In this document: piece after piece, positions 34,590-45,244 of the stretch
Numbering within the stretch: the stretch's first letter is position 1
Layout of the letters: each line of letters opens with the position of its first letter
Assembly: GCA_026225945.1 (NCBI GenBank)
Contig: JAMJFZ010001815.1
Coordinates: 14,980,501-15,044,500 of the forward strand
Length of the DNA stretch: 64,000 nucleotides
Origin: Cricetomys ansorgei
Taxonomy: Eukaryota > Chordata > Mammalia > Rodentia > Nesomyidae
Direction: 5' to 3'
The notes under the pieces: model-generated
The model's input: the letters and a program-made list of their open reading frames with translations, nothing else
Databases searched by the model: none
What the model was told of the DNA's origin: nothing
Program-made: the position numbers and the translations under genes

Positions 34590-34679
34590 ATCACCTCCAG
34601 AAACAAATAAGTATATCTATATATATCTATATATAGATATATATAGATATAGATATACTTATTTGTTTCTGGTAGTGAT
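34590..34679. repeat. 90-bp palindromic AT-rich repeat
   Basis: Perfect 26-bp arms at 34597-34622 and 34647-34672, reading ccagaaacaaataag followed by TATC/TA repeats, pair exactly. Outside a 2-bp mismatch the arms extend by another five pairs (atcac/gtgat). The centre (34623-34640) is itself a perfect 18-bp palindrome. The outer arm is not simple sequence, so this is more than a (TA)n tract. Confidence 0.9.
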
Positions 34680-35169
34680 TATAATGCACACAGGTATATT
34701 TTCTTGAGAATAGACCTTTGACTCTATAAATGATAAAATTTGTATCTTTGTAAACAAAATACAAAGATGAACCTCATAGGTATGAAAATAACTTGAAGAA
34801 CAGTATAATTTATATAATATACTTTATATTGTATTGTGTGATTATAAATATTCCTATCACTCTTGAAAAACAGCTCACTTTTTCATTAAAATAAAAACAA
34901 AATCAATTAAAAAGTTAATATTCTAAAAATTTTAATAAAAAATTTTAAATTGTGTTCACTGACAGGAAAAAAATGTCATGGTACTGTGTTTACTAAATAT
35001 TATAATTATTTGATAATTCTTTGTAACCAAGGTAGATTCTAACCAGAAGTAACTAATCTAACCAGTGATTATTTATTGGAGACAGATGATATTTCAACAG
35101 AATTTGAAGAGGACTAATGAGTAACAGCTGGATAAAATATCTTAAAGGCTTTTATTAAACTATTTGCTT
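34680..35169. other. Unassigned AT-rich DNA
   Basis: No recognised gene or repeat between the palindrome and the L1 3' end. Confidence 0.4.
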
Positions 35170-35888
35170 GTTTCTCAGGAGTTGAGGGTGGATTCCTGTT
35201 GCTGAAGACCATAAACACTTAAGAATTTGACTTGGGTAACTTGAGTTGGATCGGATCTGACAGTGTCTTTCCTGGTATTCTAGAAAATACTATACAAGCT
35301 TCAAAGGAAGGAAGTGATTCATGATCCCTACTCAGGAACAATAACTATGGACCACAGCAATTATCAGAGTGACAATATATACAATAAGGTACATTAAGTT
35401 GCACTCACAAGATGGTGGCAACAACCAAATATATAATTAGATTTAAAACCTACTTAACAAAAGGAAAATCATGCCTGGTATTGGATATCTAGGCTGCTTC
35501 GTGGGTCTAATGAGATCATAAAATAAGCAAAGAACCTACTAGTATCACTTAAATAGACTAATATAAATTCAGTCACTACAGGTGACTGTTGACTGCTGGG
35601 AAGAAAATCATCCTCTTGCAGGAATGATCCTCCTTATTCCATTGTCTGGTTCAAAGTGGTCAGCTTTGAAACCATACAATGTAAACAACAGTTATGGATA
35701 TAGCAAGTTGCAATTACATATTGCATACACATACCCAAATGTAACAATTATAATAAAAGGAAAAAGGCTGTCAACTTGAAAGAGTGAATGGGAGTGGTCT
35801 GAGGGAAGATAGCTAAGTGTGACAGCAGGAAGGAAAAAGAGGGGAAATGATGTAATTATATTTCAACTAAAATATTAAAAATAAATTC
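35170..35888 (+). mobile_element. Lx-type L1 3' UTR, about 700 bp
   Basis: Sense L1 3' UTR in order: 'gttgagggtggattcctgtt', 'acaagatggtggcaacaacc', 'aatcatgcctggtattggat', 'ggtgactgttgactgctggg', 'gttcaaagtggtcagctttg', a purine-rich end and the terminal 'aaatgatgtaattatatttc' before an A-rich tail. The 65-codon frame inside it is fortuitous. ORF2 is not visible upstream, so the copy is 5' truncated. Confidence 0.75.
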
Positions 35889-36550
35889 ATATACAAGTTT
35901 TAAAAATTGATATGTAAGTTACATTTGATGAAGACATTAAGAAGCAAAGTAGCAAATTTTATATTCTATATTCTGTATGTTTGGCTGATGAACACAATTA
36001 CTATAAACCAACTAAGTGAAACAAAACCAAATATTGAGCACTAGATACCTCCATAAGAAACAATGCATATTATATTTTGCTTTTATAACATAAAACGAAA
36101 ATTTTGATAGAAGTTAAAATTCCACAAATTAGTTAATATTAATAACAAGAAAACCTGTTTTGGAAGTTTATTTTTAGTTATATTTAAAGTAATTATTTTT
36201 GTGCATTATTGAAAAAAGGGATGCATAGGCCTTTGCATTTTGTATTGTCTGTAGGTGTTGGATTTATTTGGGGGTTGTTGATTGGTAATGAATAAGCAAT
36301 CAGAAGAACATCTAAGGAGTTCTGAATCAAAAACACCTGAGCTCAGATGCTCAGGGTACCACTGTGAGTATAGCACTTGCCATGATGGTGGTTTCCTCTG
36401 TGAGGTCTGGCAGAGTTTATACCTATGAAAATACCTACATGTCTTTCATCCTGACCTATCACAGCAATGTACAACTACAAAAACAATTTTAAAATTTGAT
36501 TTTGTTGATAGATGTAAATGTTAACTAAAACTTTCCTGTTACTCCTTAAC
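35889..36550. other. Unassigned AT-rich DNA
   Basis: No recognised gene. Around 36330-36480 the sequence is less AT-rich and may be an old repeat I cannot name. Confidence 0.35.
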
Positions 36551-36555
36551 TGTTC

Positions 36556-36690
36556 ACAGTAAAACACACCTGTATTCCCAGTATTTGGGAAGCAGAGATA
36601 AAGGATTGTGGGATCACAGATAATCTGGATGATACTAAAGAGTTCTATGGAGCCCAAACAACATGTCTAGAACCATAAATAAGACAAATA
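36556..36690 (+). mobile_element. Old B1-like SINE
   Basis: 'acacctgtattcccagtatt' and 'tgggaagcagagataaagga' mark a decayed 7SL-type SINE body ending in an 'aaataaataaaac' tail. Confidence 0.55.
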
Positions 36691-37264
36691 AATAAAACAA
36701 TGTAAAACTTACTCTTTCTATAGTGCTTTCAGCTTTGTAAAGCAAACTAGAAAAATACCTTACATTCTAATGAAAAAGCTTTTAATGAAAGAAGTCATTT
36801 ATATTTGTTAGAATAGCAATAGGAATCTTGGCTTCTGTTATTATTTTCTTTTGGTTTTTTGTTTTGCTTTATGTAATAAAATAAATAAGAAATAACAGAA
36901 GGTATTTAAGGTAACAAAATTTCAGACATTGAATGTGGACATGCTAAGTTTGAAGCATTGATGGAAATTTATGATGGTAGATGTTGCTAAGCATTTGCTA
37001 ACTTTGTTTGTAGGTTACCACAAAGTGAGTCTACAATGAAGGCTAGCTCACTATTTTATAAGAAATGAACCAACATGAGTAATTATGCTTAAGATAATGT
37101 AAGTCAGATGATGTAAATAAGAAGTTTACAACAAAGTTTGAGTTTGATATACAATGAATAATAGGTCAATACATGAGTCAACTTTCTGTACAGAATTTCT
37201 TTCATTAAGTCAACAAGGTTAATTGCTTCTGGAGCCAACTGTTCATATGTTGCTATAACATATA

Positions 37265-37301
37265 ACACACAGACACACATACACACAGACACACACACAC
37301 A
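37265..37301. repeat. (CA)n microsatellite
   Basis: Imperfect CA repeat interrupted by 'gacacac' and 'tacacac' units. Confidence 0.9.
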
Positions 37302-37361
37302 TGTTTAATGTTGAGGTTGTTACCAGTTTGCTTTTGTAACTTACTATATATTCCCTATTTT

Positions 37362-37735
37362 TTTTTTGGTTCCGTGATAAAATACTTACCTAAAGCAACT
37401 TAGAGAGGAAAGAGTTTATTTGGCTTACACTTTGACATTACAGTCCATCATTGAGGGAAGCCAGAGTATGAACTCCAGGCAAGAACTCAAGCAGAGACGG
37501 CAGAGGAACACTACTTGTGCTCAGTTTGCTGTCTGGTGTAATCCAGGAAAACCTGCTCAGGAGTGGCATTGCTCCTATTGGGCTGGACCCTCTCACATCA
37601 ATCATTGATGGTAAAAGCTTCCAGGAACTTGCTCTAACGTCAAAACCTGATGGAGGCAATTGCTCAACTGAGTCTTTTTCTATTCAGACTAGCCTTATTT
37701 GTGTCATGTTGGAAAAAAACAACCAGCACAATATA
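37362..37735 (-). mobile_element. Rodent LTR-like interspersed repeat
   Basis: Matches in reverse orientation a common rodent repeat with TG...CA-type ends. On the + strand one reads 'ttccgtgataaaatacttac', 'gaaagagtttatttggctta', 'acagtccatcattgaggga', 'tgggctggaccctctcacat', 'caatcattgatgg' and the end 'aacaaccagcacaa'. Two sense copies lie at 39.0 and 60.5 kb. I recognise the sequence but am unsure of its database name. Overlapping frames of 62-102 codons on both strands are by-products. Confidence 0.7.
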
Positions 37736-37775
37736 GTATTTTATTTCAAAGGAACATTAAAATATGAAATAAGTC

Positions 37776-37905
37776 AATTATGGCTGCTTATGCCTGTAGC
37801 CTCAGTCCTCACAAGACTAAAATAGGAGGATCACCATGATTTTAAGGCAAGAATTGATCATACAGCAATACAATATTTGAACAGAAACCAGAAAAACAAG
37901 GACAA
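37776..37905 (+). mobile_element. Old B1-like SINE
   Basis: 'ttatgcctgtagcctcagtc' and 'aataggaggatcaccatgat' are decayed 7SL-SINE segments with an A-rich end. Confidence 0.5.
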
Positions 37906-37914
37906 AAATTACTT

Positions 37915-38155
37915 TTTAAAAAATTTTATTTTTCCTTCATATGTAAAATGTTTTGCCTGCATATGTGTGTGTGTGTGTGTGTGTGTGTGTCACTTGCTGT
38001 CTCCATGTCTGCAGAGATCAGAAGTGTGCGTCAGATTCCCTAAAAATACAGTTTCAGACAGCTGTGAACTGCTGTGGGAGTGCTGAGAAGTGAACCCAGG
38101 TCCTCTGGAAGAGCAACAAGTGCTCCTAACTGTTATATTTCTAAGCCACAAATGG
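37915..38155 (-). mobile_element. B3-type SINE with internal (TG)n
   Basis: Complement of a tRNA-derived SINE: T-rich start, 'gttttgcctgcatatgtgtg' leading into (TG)n (37962-37990), 'gtgctgagaagtgaacccag', 'gtcctctggaagagcaacaa', head near 'ttatatttctaagccac'. Confidence 0.85.
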
Positions 38156-38665
38156 GATTTTTAAAGTAGTATTCTATGTACTAACTAAGTCAAGTCTTAA
38201 TTTTCCCTATAAACTTTTAGAATATAGAGTTATTTATCACAAACAAACATTCATATTTTACAGGAAAATGAGAGACCCATTTCAATACCCTAAATCTCAA
38301 CCTTTTTGTTATTAACTTTACATGGTAATTTTTATTTGTTTTTGTTTGTGTTTTATTAGTTCATTGAGACTTATGAACAGAGTGACAATGCACACACATG
38401 TGCAAATATCTATGGAATAGGATGTTGAATAAGAGATTGTGGTTTTATTTCTTTTGTAAAATTCAAAACTTTGTCAAATAGCAACCAGCATCATTTTGCT
38501 TTTTCTGATATCTTATTGATGAGTCTCTTAGTTTAAATAACTAAAGCAGAAATTATTTAATCAGATTAAATCATATTAAATGTAATCAGATTAAAATCAT
38601 TCCTGATTCAGAAATAAAAGAATTGCCAGTTTTTGTGTATCTACTTTTTTCTGTAATTTTTATAT
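38156..38665. other. Unassigned AT-rich DNA
   Basis: No recognised gene or repeat. Confidence 0.4.
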
Positions 38666-38670
38666 CATAT

Positions 38671-38820
38671 TTGTTTGTTTCAAGACACAGTTTCTCTTTT
38701 GTATCTCTGGCTGTCCTAGAACTCACTCTGTAGACCAGGTTGGCTTCAAACTCACAACAATCTCCCTGCCTCTACCTCCTGACTGCTGGGATTAAAAGCA
38801 TGTACCATCACTCCACAATT
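38671..38820 (-). mobile_element. B1 SINE
   Basis: Complement of B1: 'caagacacagtttctctttt', 'ctgtcctagaactcactctg', 'tagaccaggttggcttcaaa', 'tgctgggattaaaagcatgt'. A + strand frame of 89 codons at 38740-39009 runs through it and is not a gene. Confidence 0.92.
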
Positions 38821-39008
38821 TTCATGTTTTTATCAGGGGTATGGATACAAGATTTAATTCAGCATTATAATTTAAATATTTTCAAAAATTTTAAATACTC
38901 ATTTAAACTTGTAAAACTTATGAAAACACAATACTATATCTTTGAATGCTATAATAAATTAAGAGACTTTGTAATGTCAGGTAATGATTTTTTAAAAACA
39001 TTTCTATA

Positions 39009-39501
39009 GGGCTGTACTGGATAAGCTCAAATCATTTGGGAAATGGGAACTTCAGGTGAAAAAAAATCTCTTCATCATATGGTCCCATTAGAATGTCTTT
39101 GGTAAATTTCTTTAATCAATGATTAATGATAGATGTGAGAGGACATTGACTGTGAGCAGTGGTACCCTTGGGCAGTTGGTCCTGGATTGTATAAGAACAA
39201 AGGCTATAAAAGCCGTAAGGGAGAAGTGAGTAATTAGTATTCATCCTTGTTCTCTATTTTAGGTCTGGACTTCAGGTTACTGTTTTGAATTCCTCCCCTG
39301 ACTTCCCTTCATGATAGACTGTAAGTTGTAAAGAGAAATACATTTTCATAATTTTCATATTGCTTCACAACATTTAAAACAGCACTGTAATTTAAGCGTT
39401 TGCCAAACCAACATGTTTCCTTTAAGCAACCCATTTCTCACCAAGTTGGTTTTGATTGTAATGTTTATAACAGCAATAGAAAAGAAAAGAGGACAAAGAC
39501 T
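39009..39501 (+). mobile_element. Rodent LTR-like interspersed repeat with an internal insertion
   Basis: Sense copy of the repeat also found at 37.4 kb (minus) and 60.5 kb: 'caatgattaatgatagatgt', 'gtggtacccttgggcagttg', 'gtcctggattgtataagaac', 'ttcatgatagactgtaagtt', and the end 'taacagcaatagaaaagaaa'. Compared with the expected order, about 80-90 bp are inserted around 39345-39440, between the 'aatacattttc' (polyadenylation) part and 'caccaagttgg'. Confidence 0.7.
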
Positions 39502-39984
39502 ACCCCTAAATCACAACTGAAAACTATCTTTTTTGCTGAAGATGTTATTAGAAAAAGTGAAGAATTAATGTATTGAGTCTAAAGCAAAACTATTTTTAAA
39601 GTTTATATGAATGATAATGTTGACTAATAGAGATAATTTTTATTTATTGTCATGAACACTTTTATCTCATAATACCTCACCTTATGAAATTGAATTTGTC
39701 CTTCTAAACATGTTAAAAGGGGTTATTCTACCTTACTATATGTTAATATGTGTTTTGAGTAATTTCTATTTTTTTTTATATTTGCTAGTTAGTCATGGTG
39801 GTGCTGTATACGTGATTAGAACATTTTTTTCTCCGCATGACTGTTTTGGCTTAACTTCATAAAATATTCCTTATATTTGAGATAATTTTCATGTTTGCCT
39901 CATAGCATTTAAAACAGCTATATCAAACTATTGCATTTCCTTTAAACAACAGTCTTAATGGCTTTATAAGGTTTTTAGGAAAAT

Positions 39985-40130
39985 ACAAAAACAACAAACT
40001 AGCAAATAATGAAAAAGGAAGTCATGAATTTGAAAAAGAAGATGGAGGAGTACATGAGAGGTTTGGAGGGACAAAAGCAAAGGGGAAAGTGTTGCAACTA
40101 TATTATAATACCAATATTTTTCAATTTTTA
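39985..40130 (+). mobile_element. Lx-type L1 3' end
   Basis: 'aataatgaaaaaggaagtca', 'atggaggagtacatgagagg', 'tttggagggacaaaagcaaa', and a terminal 'caactatattataata' form the end of a rodent L1 3' UTR. Confidence 0.65.
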
Positions 40131-40655
40131 AGATTATATTTTATCTATAAGTGCTCTAATTAATGAAGGGACTTTGAGATTTCCAGCTTGATTCAGTATC
40201 CTTTCAGAATTTTTTAAGATTTCATACACACAAAAATTCACAAACAGATAACATTAGTCTATGAATTGAATTTAGATATGTTTTAAAGGAGTCTTCCAAA
40301 ATAGAAGAGTTATTTAATAGTTGCATATTTTACATATGCTTCTATATAAAGAAAAAACACTTTGTTTTTAATTATATAATTATTTTAATCACTTCCTTGA
40401 AGAGTAATCAGTGGATTATAAATAGGTTCATTTCCAAAGTGATTCTCATTGTCAAACTAACTTCAAGAGTTCAAGTTTTAACCAATGAATACAGTTTATG
40501 AAAACATTTTGTTTTTCTCCAAAGATTCTTCAATGTAATTCTAGGTTTGAGGATTTTAGTCTTTTAATTTTCTTTTTATTGGAGATAATGGGAAATTTTG
40601 TTTAAATATGTACAGTTCTTATTATTAAAGTTTTAATTCAAATTTCTAAGTAAGA
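40131..40655. other. Unassigned AT-rich DNA
   Basis: No recognised features. Confidence 0.4.
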
Positions 40656-40659
40656 CTTA

Positions 40660-40795
40660 GTTTTTATTATTTATTTATACTTTTGAGAATATAATGTATT
40701 TGCAACTTTTCTCCCTTTCTTTTCCTTCCTCCAAAACCTCTCATATGCTTCTCTTTGCTCCCTTTCAAATTTATAATCTCTGATGCTCTTGAGAA
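40660..40795 (-). mobile_element. Lx-type L1 3' end
   Basis: Complement of the L1 polypurine end: 'tttgagaatataatgtattt', 'tctccctttcttttccttcc', 'tccaaaacctctcatatgct', 'ctttcaaatttataatctc'. Confidence 0.65.
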
Positions 40796-41277
40796 TACTG
40801 AAACCCACGGCTTTCAATATAGTTTATATTCAGTTGAAATACTTTCAGCACAAAATGTTGTAAGTTCAAATAAATGGCCAAATTCCATATAAGGTTAGGT
40901 TTGTAGTGTAGTATTAAAGTCTTTGCTTGTTTTTGTGTATAAAATACTTTGTTTGATCTCAATTTCTGAGAAAAAAAATACAGGAGTCTTAATGAATCAA
41001 ACAAATATACCATCTTAAAATTATCATAACAATTATAAATTATAATGCATTGAAATAAATTAACAAAATCTGTTTTAGAACTAAATTAGTAAACAACTGA
41101 GGGAAAGGATGTATAGTTCTGCTAAGGGTGGTTCATCCAGGCTCTGAGAACATATCTAAGAAACTTTTAGAAAATAATTTTGCTTCATAAATCAAAACTT
41201 TACAGAAGCTCACATATTGTGACTTATCAACATAATACTCCTGTTATAGGTAAATCTACTATTTAAATATGATGGTC

Positions 41278-41949
41278 TATAGAAGAATATTTAATCTTTT
41301 AATGCAGCAGCATGGCTGCTCTCGGAAAGGATCACATTCAAGGCCTGTGTGATCTGGCAAGAATGTACCACATAGCTTTAAGTAACACAACTAAGAAGGC
41401 AATGATAGTCCATGTCTTTAATCTCACCTCTCAAGATCTAAAAGGAGGCAGTCAGAGAATCAGTCAGATAAGACCCAGAGGCAATTCAGCCAAAAAAGTC
41501 AATGTCAGACAGGAAGACTTACTTTGGGAACAAGAGTCAGCTAACAGTGAGAGTCAGTTTGAGAAAAGCACAGCAGTTCGCTCAGAGAAGTTGAAGGAGT
41601 TAGCCAGAGTCAAGAGTTCAGTCAGAAACAGTCAACTAGCTGAGAAGGTCAAATTGAACCAGTCAGCAAGTGAGTTGAATCAGCTAACCAGAAGAGTCAG
41701 TTGAATTTAGTACAGCTCTGAATTCAGATGGAGCAAGTCAGAACGAGTTGGTCAGCAGTAAATCTCTAGACTGAAGCATTCCACATTTATGGAGGCTGAA
41801 GCCTTCCAGGTGTAGACTTAATATTAGATCGCACAGGGGGCTGAAATCCTCTAAGAACAGGGGATTGAATAGCAAAGAATAAACTGTCTTCTGGCATGAA
41901 TTCAATAAAATAATTAATTAAATCAATGTTCACATCGATGCCTACAACA
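41278..41949 (+). mobile_element. LTR of the B1-headed, GTCAG-rich class II family (copy E, second subfamily)
   Basis: It starts TATAGAAGAATATTTAATCT (TG decayed to TA) and continues 'aatgcagcagcatggctgct', 'aaaggatcacattcaaggcc', one B1-head-like segment ('agtccatgtctttaatctc'), a 300-bp GTCAG-rich middle, AATAAA at 41878-41883 and an AT-rich tail resembling that of copy A ('aattaaatcaatgttcacat'). No clear target duplication was found (atggtc against aatata). A 130-codon + frame (41312-41704) spans most of the U3. It is Ser/Gln/Lys-rich and shares its frame with shorter frames in copies C and D. Confidence 0.75.
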
Positions 41950-41955
41950 AATATA

Positions 41956-42190
41956 GTATACAAAGATTTTGGATCACTGATGTATCTCATGATATATTTA
42001 AAGTTAACTAAAAGGAAATATTTATCATCAAATACTTAGAAATATTTTTTTCTGCATAGATGATTATCTAAAATAAAATGCTTTGTAGTAATACATAGCA
42101 AAACAAATTTAAAATATTCATTTAACTTGTGTAAATTAGAATGTAAAATTCTATGTATTTGTATGTATGGATGTTCATAATTAAACATGG
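41956..42190. other. Unassigned AT-rich DNA
   Basis: No recognised features. Confidence 0.4.
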
Positions 42191-42194
42191 TTTA

Positions 42195-42305
42195 TTCTAA
42201 TTTATTTAATAAAATATTATAAATGAAATAAAATATGAATAAAATATTTTAATTTATTTAATAAAATAAAGTAAAATATAATTTATTTAATAAAATATTT
42301 AGCTT
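42195..42305. repeat. AT-only minisatellite, about three units
   Basis: The string taatttatttaataaaata or a close variant recurs near 42198, 42249 and 42279, separated by A/T-only spacers. Only a few G and C bases occur over more than 100 bp. Confidence 0.75.
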
Positions 42306-44000
42306 TAATATTTAATAGTTTAAAATATTTAGTTTTAAGTATGAATAGTAAGGTATAATTAGAAAATTATTAACCTTCCCTGGAACTTCAGATTGCAGAT
42401 AATTTATATAATTTTGTATTCAAATCTCCTTAAATTAGATTGTGCTAATATTTTTTAAAATAATTTTTGAATAATTGAAGTCAAAGTCTTACTCATTCAA
42501 GTGTATTTATATTTAATGTAATAATGATCTTTATGGCATATGGATGGTATATTTTCTATTATTTTGGACACATGAAATATTATGAACAATATATAGACGG
42601 GCTATTTATCGAACTTTTCTTTCTCAGTAATGATTCAACTGTAAGAATTGATCTCATCATCATAAAATCTGAGTGTTAATGGGAAATACCCTGACCCTTA
42701 ACTTTCATTTCCAATTTATAGTAACTCAGTTTCCTAAAGATTATCAATTAGCAAGATAAGAGATAATTTTAACTGAGAAATACAACTGTATTGAAATCCA
42801 GAATGTAAAGTTCAGTGAGTCTATGACCTCATGGCTCATGAGGCAATTTCTATATAACTGTGCGCCTAACTGTATTTTGAGTCCACTCAGGCCTCTACTC
42901 AGCATTGCCTCTGGCAGCCATAGCAGCAGACTGAAAACATAAGCCTCATAGCAGCATCTGGCTTTGTAGAGCAATGCACAGATACATGTAAGTATTATCT
43001 ATTGCAAAATCATTTTCTAGGCATTTGAAATAGATTGTTCTTGTCACAGGATTTCTTAACTAGTATTAGAATCTAAACCAGCATTACAGTGCTCCAAATT
43101 TTTCTTAACTATACCTTATTCATAGCATCTCTTTTTTCTATTTCAAAGAAGCAAAGAAGAGTGCGACATGAGTTTTAGGCTCTGGTACTCCTTTTTTGTC
43201 TCTTCATTTTTTTTTTTTTCCAAACAGTTACAGTTTATTTTTCATACAACTGATGAAAATTTATGAATTTAAAACATTTTATAGAACTTATTTATAAATG
43301 GTCAGTAGCAATAATTTAGAAAGGGCTAGTTCATTTTATTGATTCCCATGGAATTTTCTAGATCTAAATTATAATTTATCTCACATTACATGTATTGTTA
43401 TTGCAAAGCTACTGTTTTATATATCTTATTTATTTTTATTTTGAGTTGGTAATTAACATTATTTTCTGCTTAAATATTGGACATTTTTCCATGTGAATTG
43501 GTATATGGAATAACTTAGTACTGAACTATTAAACTATTTATTAAAAATATTTCAGCTAAAATTGGAGAAGGGGTAGATTACTGTCATTTAATAAAATGCC
43601 TTGTTTTCCTGGTGATTTGTGAATTTACAACAATTACCCTGAGCATTTCTCTATCTCACTCTGTTGCAAAAATTCTAGGTATAAATTATGTTCAGTAGGC
43701 ATGGAGCTAGGGGAGTGTTAGTGTAGATGGAGAAAGCATGAAGTCAGCATAGCATCAAATTTTAAACAATTTTTTATTATTGGTAGCTCTAGAGTTAGAG
43801 CTATAGCAACCCAGTCCAGAACGTGTCTTTGAATATTAATTTTAGCAAAGTGAGTGTACAATTGAGTGATGGGATCTGTATAAAATGGCAATTCTAGGAG
43901 CAAACGTTCTTTGGCAGAAATTTGAAAGAATTACTAAGATTTAATGATTGTTTCAAACTCAAAAGTGTGTCAAACAGATTAAAATTACCTTTAATTTGAG
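42306..44000. other. Unassigned DNA
   Basis: Mostly AT-rich. 42830-42990 has higher GC and a 76-codon minus-strand frame (42744-42974) with no recognisable domain. No repeat family identified. Confidence 0.4.
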
Positions 44001-44003
44001 AGA

Positions 44004-44212
44004 GGCTTGACAAATGGCTCACTAGTTAAGAGAGTATAACTGTTTATATAAGTCCCAAGTCTAGTTATAGTTCTTGTGTCAGGCATACACTCCCTATATC
44101 TCTAGATTTAGGGGATCCAACTGCCTCTTCTGGTCTCCGAGGGAATCTGTACTCAAATGCACATAGACTCACACACAGACACACATGTACACCCTTTAAA
44201 AAAAAAAATATA
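44004..44212 (+). mobile_element. B2/B3-superfamily SINE
   Basis: Sense tRNA-derived SINE: 'agaggcttgacaaatggctc', 'actagttaagagagtataac', 'ctgcctcttctggtctccga', 'cacacacagacacacatgta', A-rich tail. It is diverged at the 5' end. Confidence 0.75.
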
Positions 44213-45240
44213 TATATATGGAAAATATTTGGAAGGGAATGGAAGTAATAGTACAATCAGATTAAGGGCATTTCTTGTAAGAATATGGATCAATCTAGTA
44301 TTTTTGTGATTCATTCAGTTGCATCTATTTAAAACACAAAACTCATTCAGTTTATATTTTGTGATATATATTTACAGTGCTGTGAATTAAACAAGTTACA
44401 GAAATACAAGTGCTTATATTTTGAAGTTTGAATACAGAATATCAAAGATAATTAATTTTTAAAGATAAAAATATATTCTTCTTAATTCTTTATTAGACTT
44501 GTCCACAGAAAAAACAAAGCTTTTCCAAACTTGAAGGAAATCGATTGGTTATGATATATATTATTTCTGAAAATTATTGAAATTATTATAATCATATAGA
44601 AATTTGAGGGATTTCATTCTTCATAACAAATGTTGACTTTCATTATTGCTTTTAATTAAATTTTAATATGTATTTATGATCATGCTTTTATATTATTTTT
44701 AATATTAAATTTATTTCCTATCTATTTATCATATCGTTATTCCAAACTAACAGAGTACTTTCTTGGTCACTGAATTTTTTCATTAGTTTTATATAAAATG
44801 ATATATGAATTTACTTGCAGTAGAATAAATATGTGTTTCATAATTTTGAATGCAAATACTTGTAAATAAAAAGTATATACAAAATCTTATTATCTTTCTG
44901 GTTTTACTAAGTGTTGAACAAATTTCTCAGTCCATATGAATCAAGCCATAAAAATTCTTCATTCTCTGTTCAGTTAAGATAGTATAATCTTGATTATAAA
45001 AGATGACACAAATAATTAGAAGTCCAAATTATAAAATATATTACTGATAAAAGTAATATGTAAAGTCTTTATGAATATAACATTTATAACACATGAGAAT
45101 TTATCTTCTAAAACAAGGTCTGTATTGCAAATAAAACACAGGGAGATCTTTTGTGTGATACATGTGCTTAATTGTAATTCCAGTACAAGCTATGTATATG
45201 ACAATAAATTACCAAAAAATCACATGAAAAATAACCAATT
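44213..45240. other. Unassigned AT-rich DNA
   Basis: No recognised gene or repeat. The 61-codon frame at 45071-45256 has no support. Confidence 0.4.
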
Positions 45241-45244
45241 ATTA

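Noticed and set aside
36330..36480. Possible SINE-like sequence
   Set aside because: No diagnostic head, body or tail could be matched to a known family.
37438..37825. Frames on both strands
   Set aside because: They coincide with an LTR-like interspersed repeat. Both strands being open reflects composition.
41410..41720. Regularly spaced GTCAG motifs resembling a direct-repeat or CRISPR-like array
   Set aside because: The motifs are only 5-6 bp, irregularly spaced and part of a dispersed LTR. The DNA is from a rodent.
41272..41955. Target duplication around LTR copy E
   Set aside because: The flanking hexamers atggtc and aatata do not match, so no duplication is claimed.
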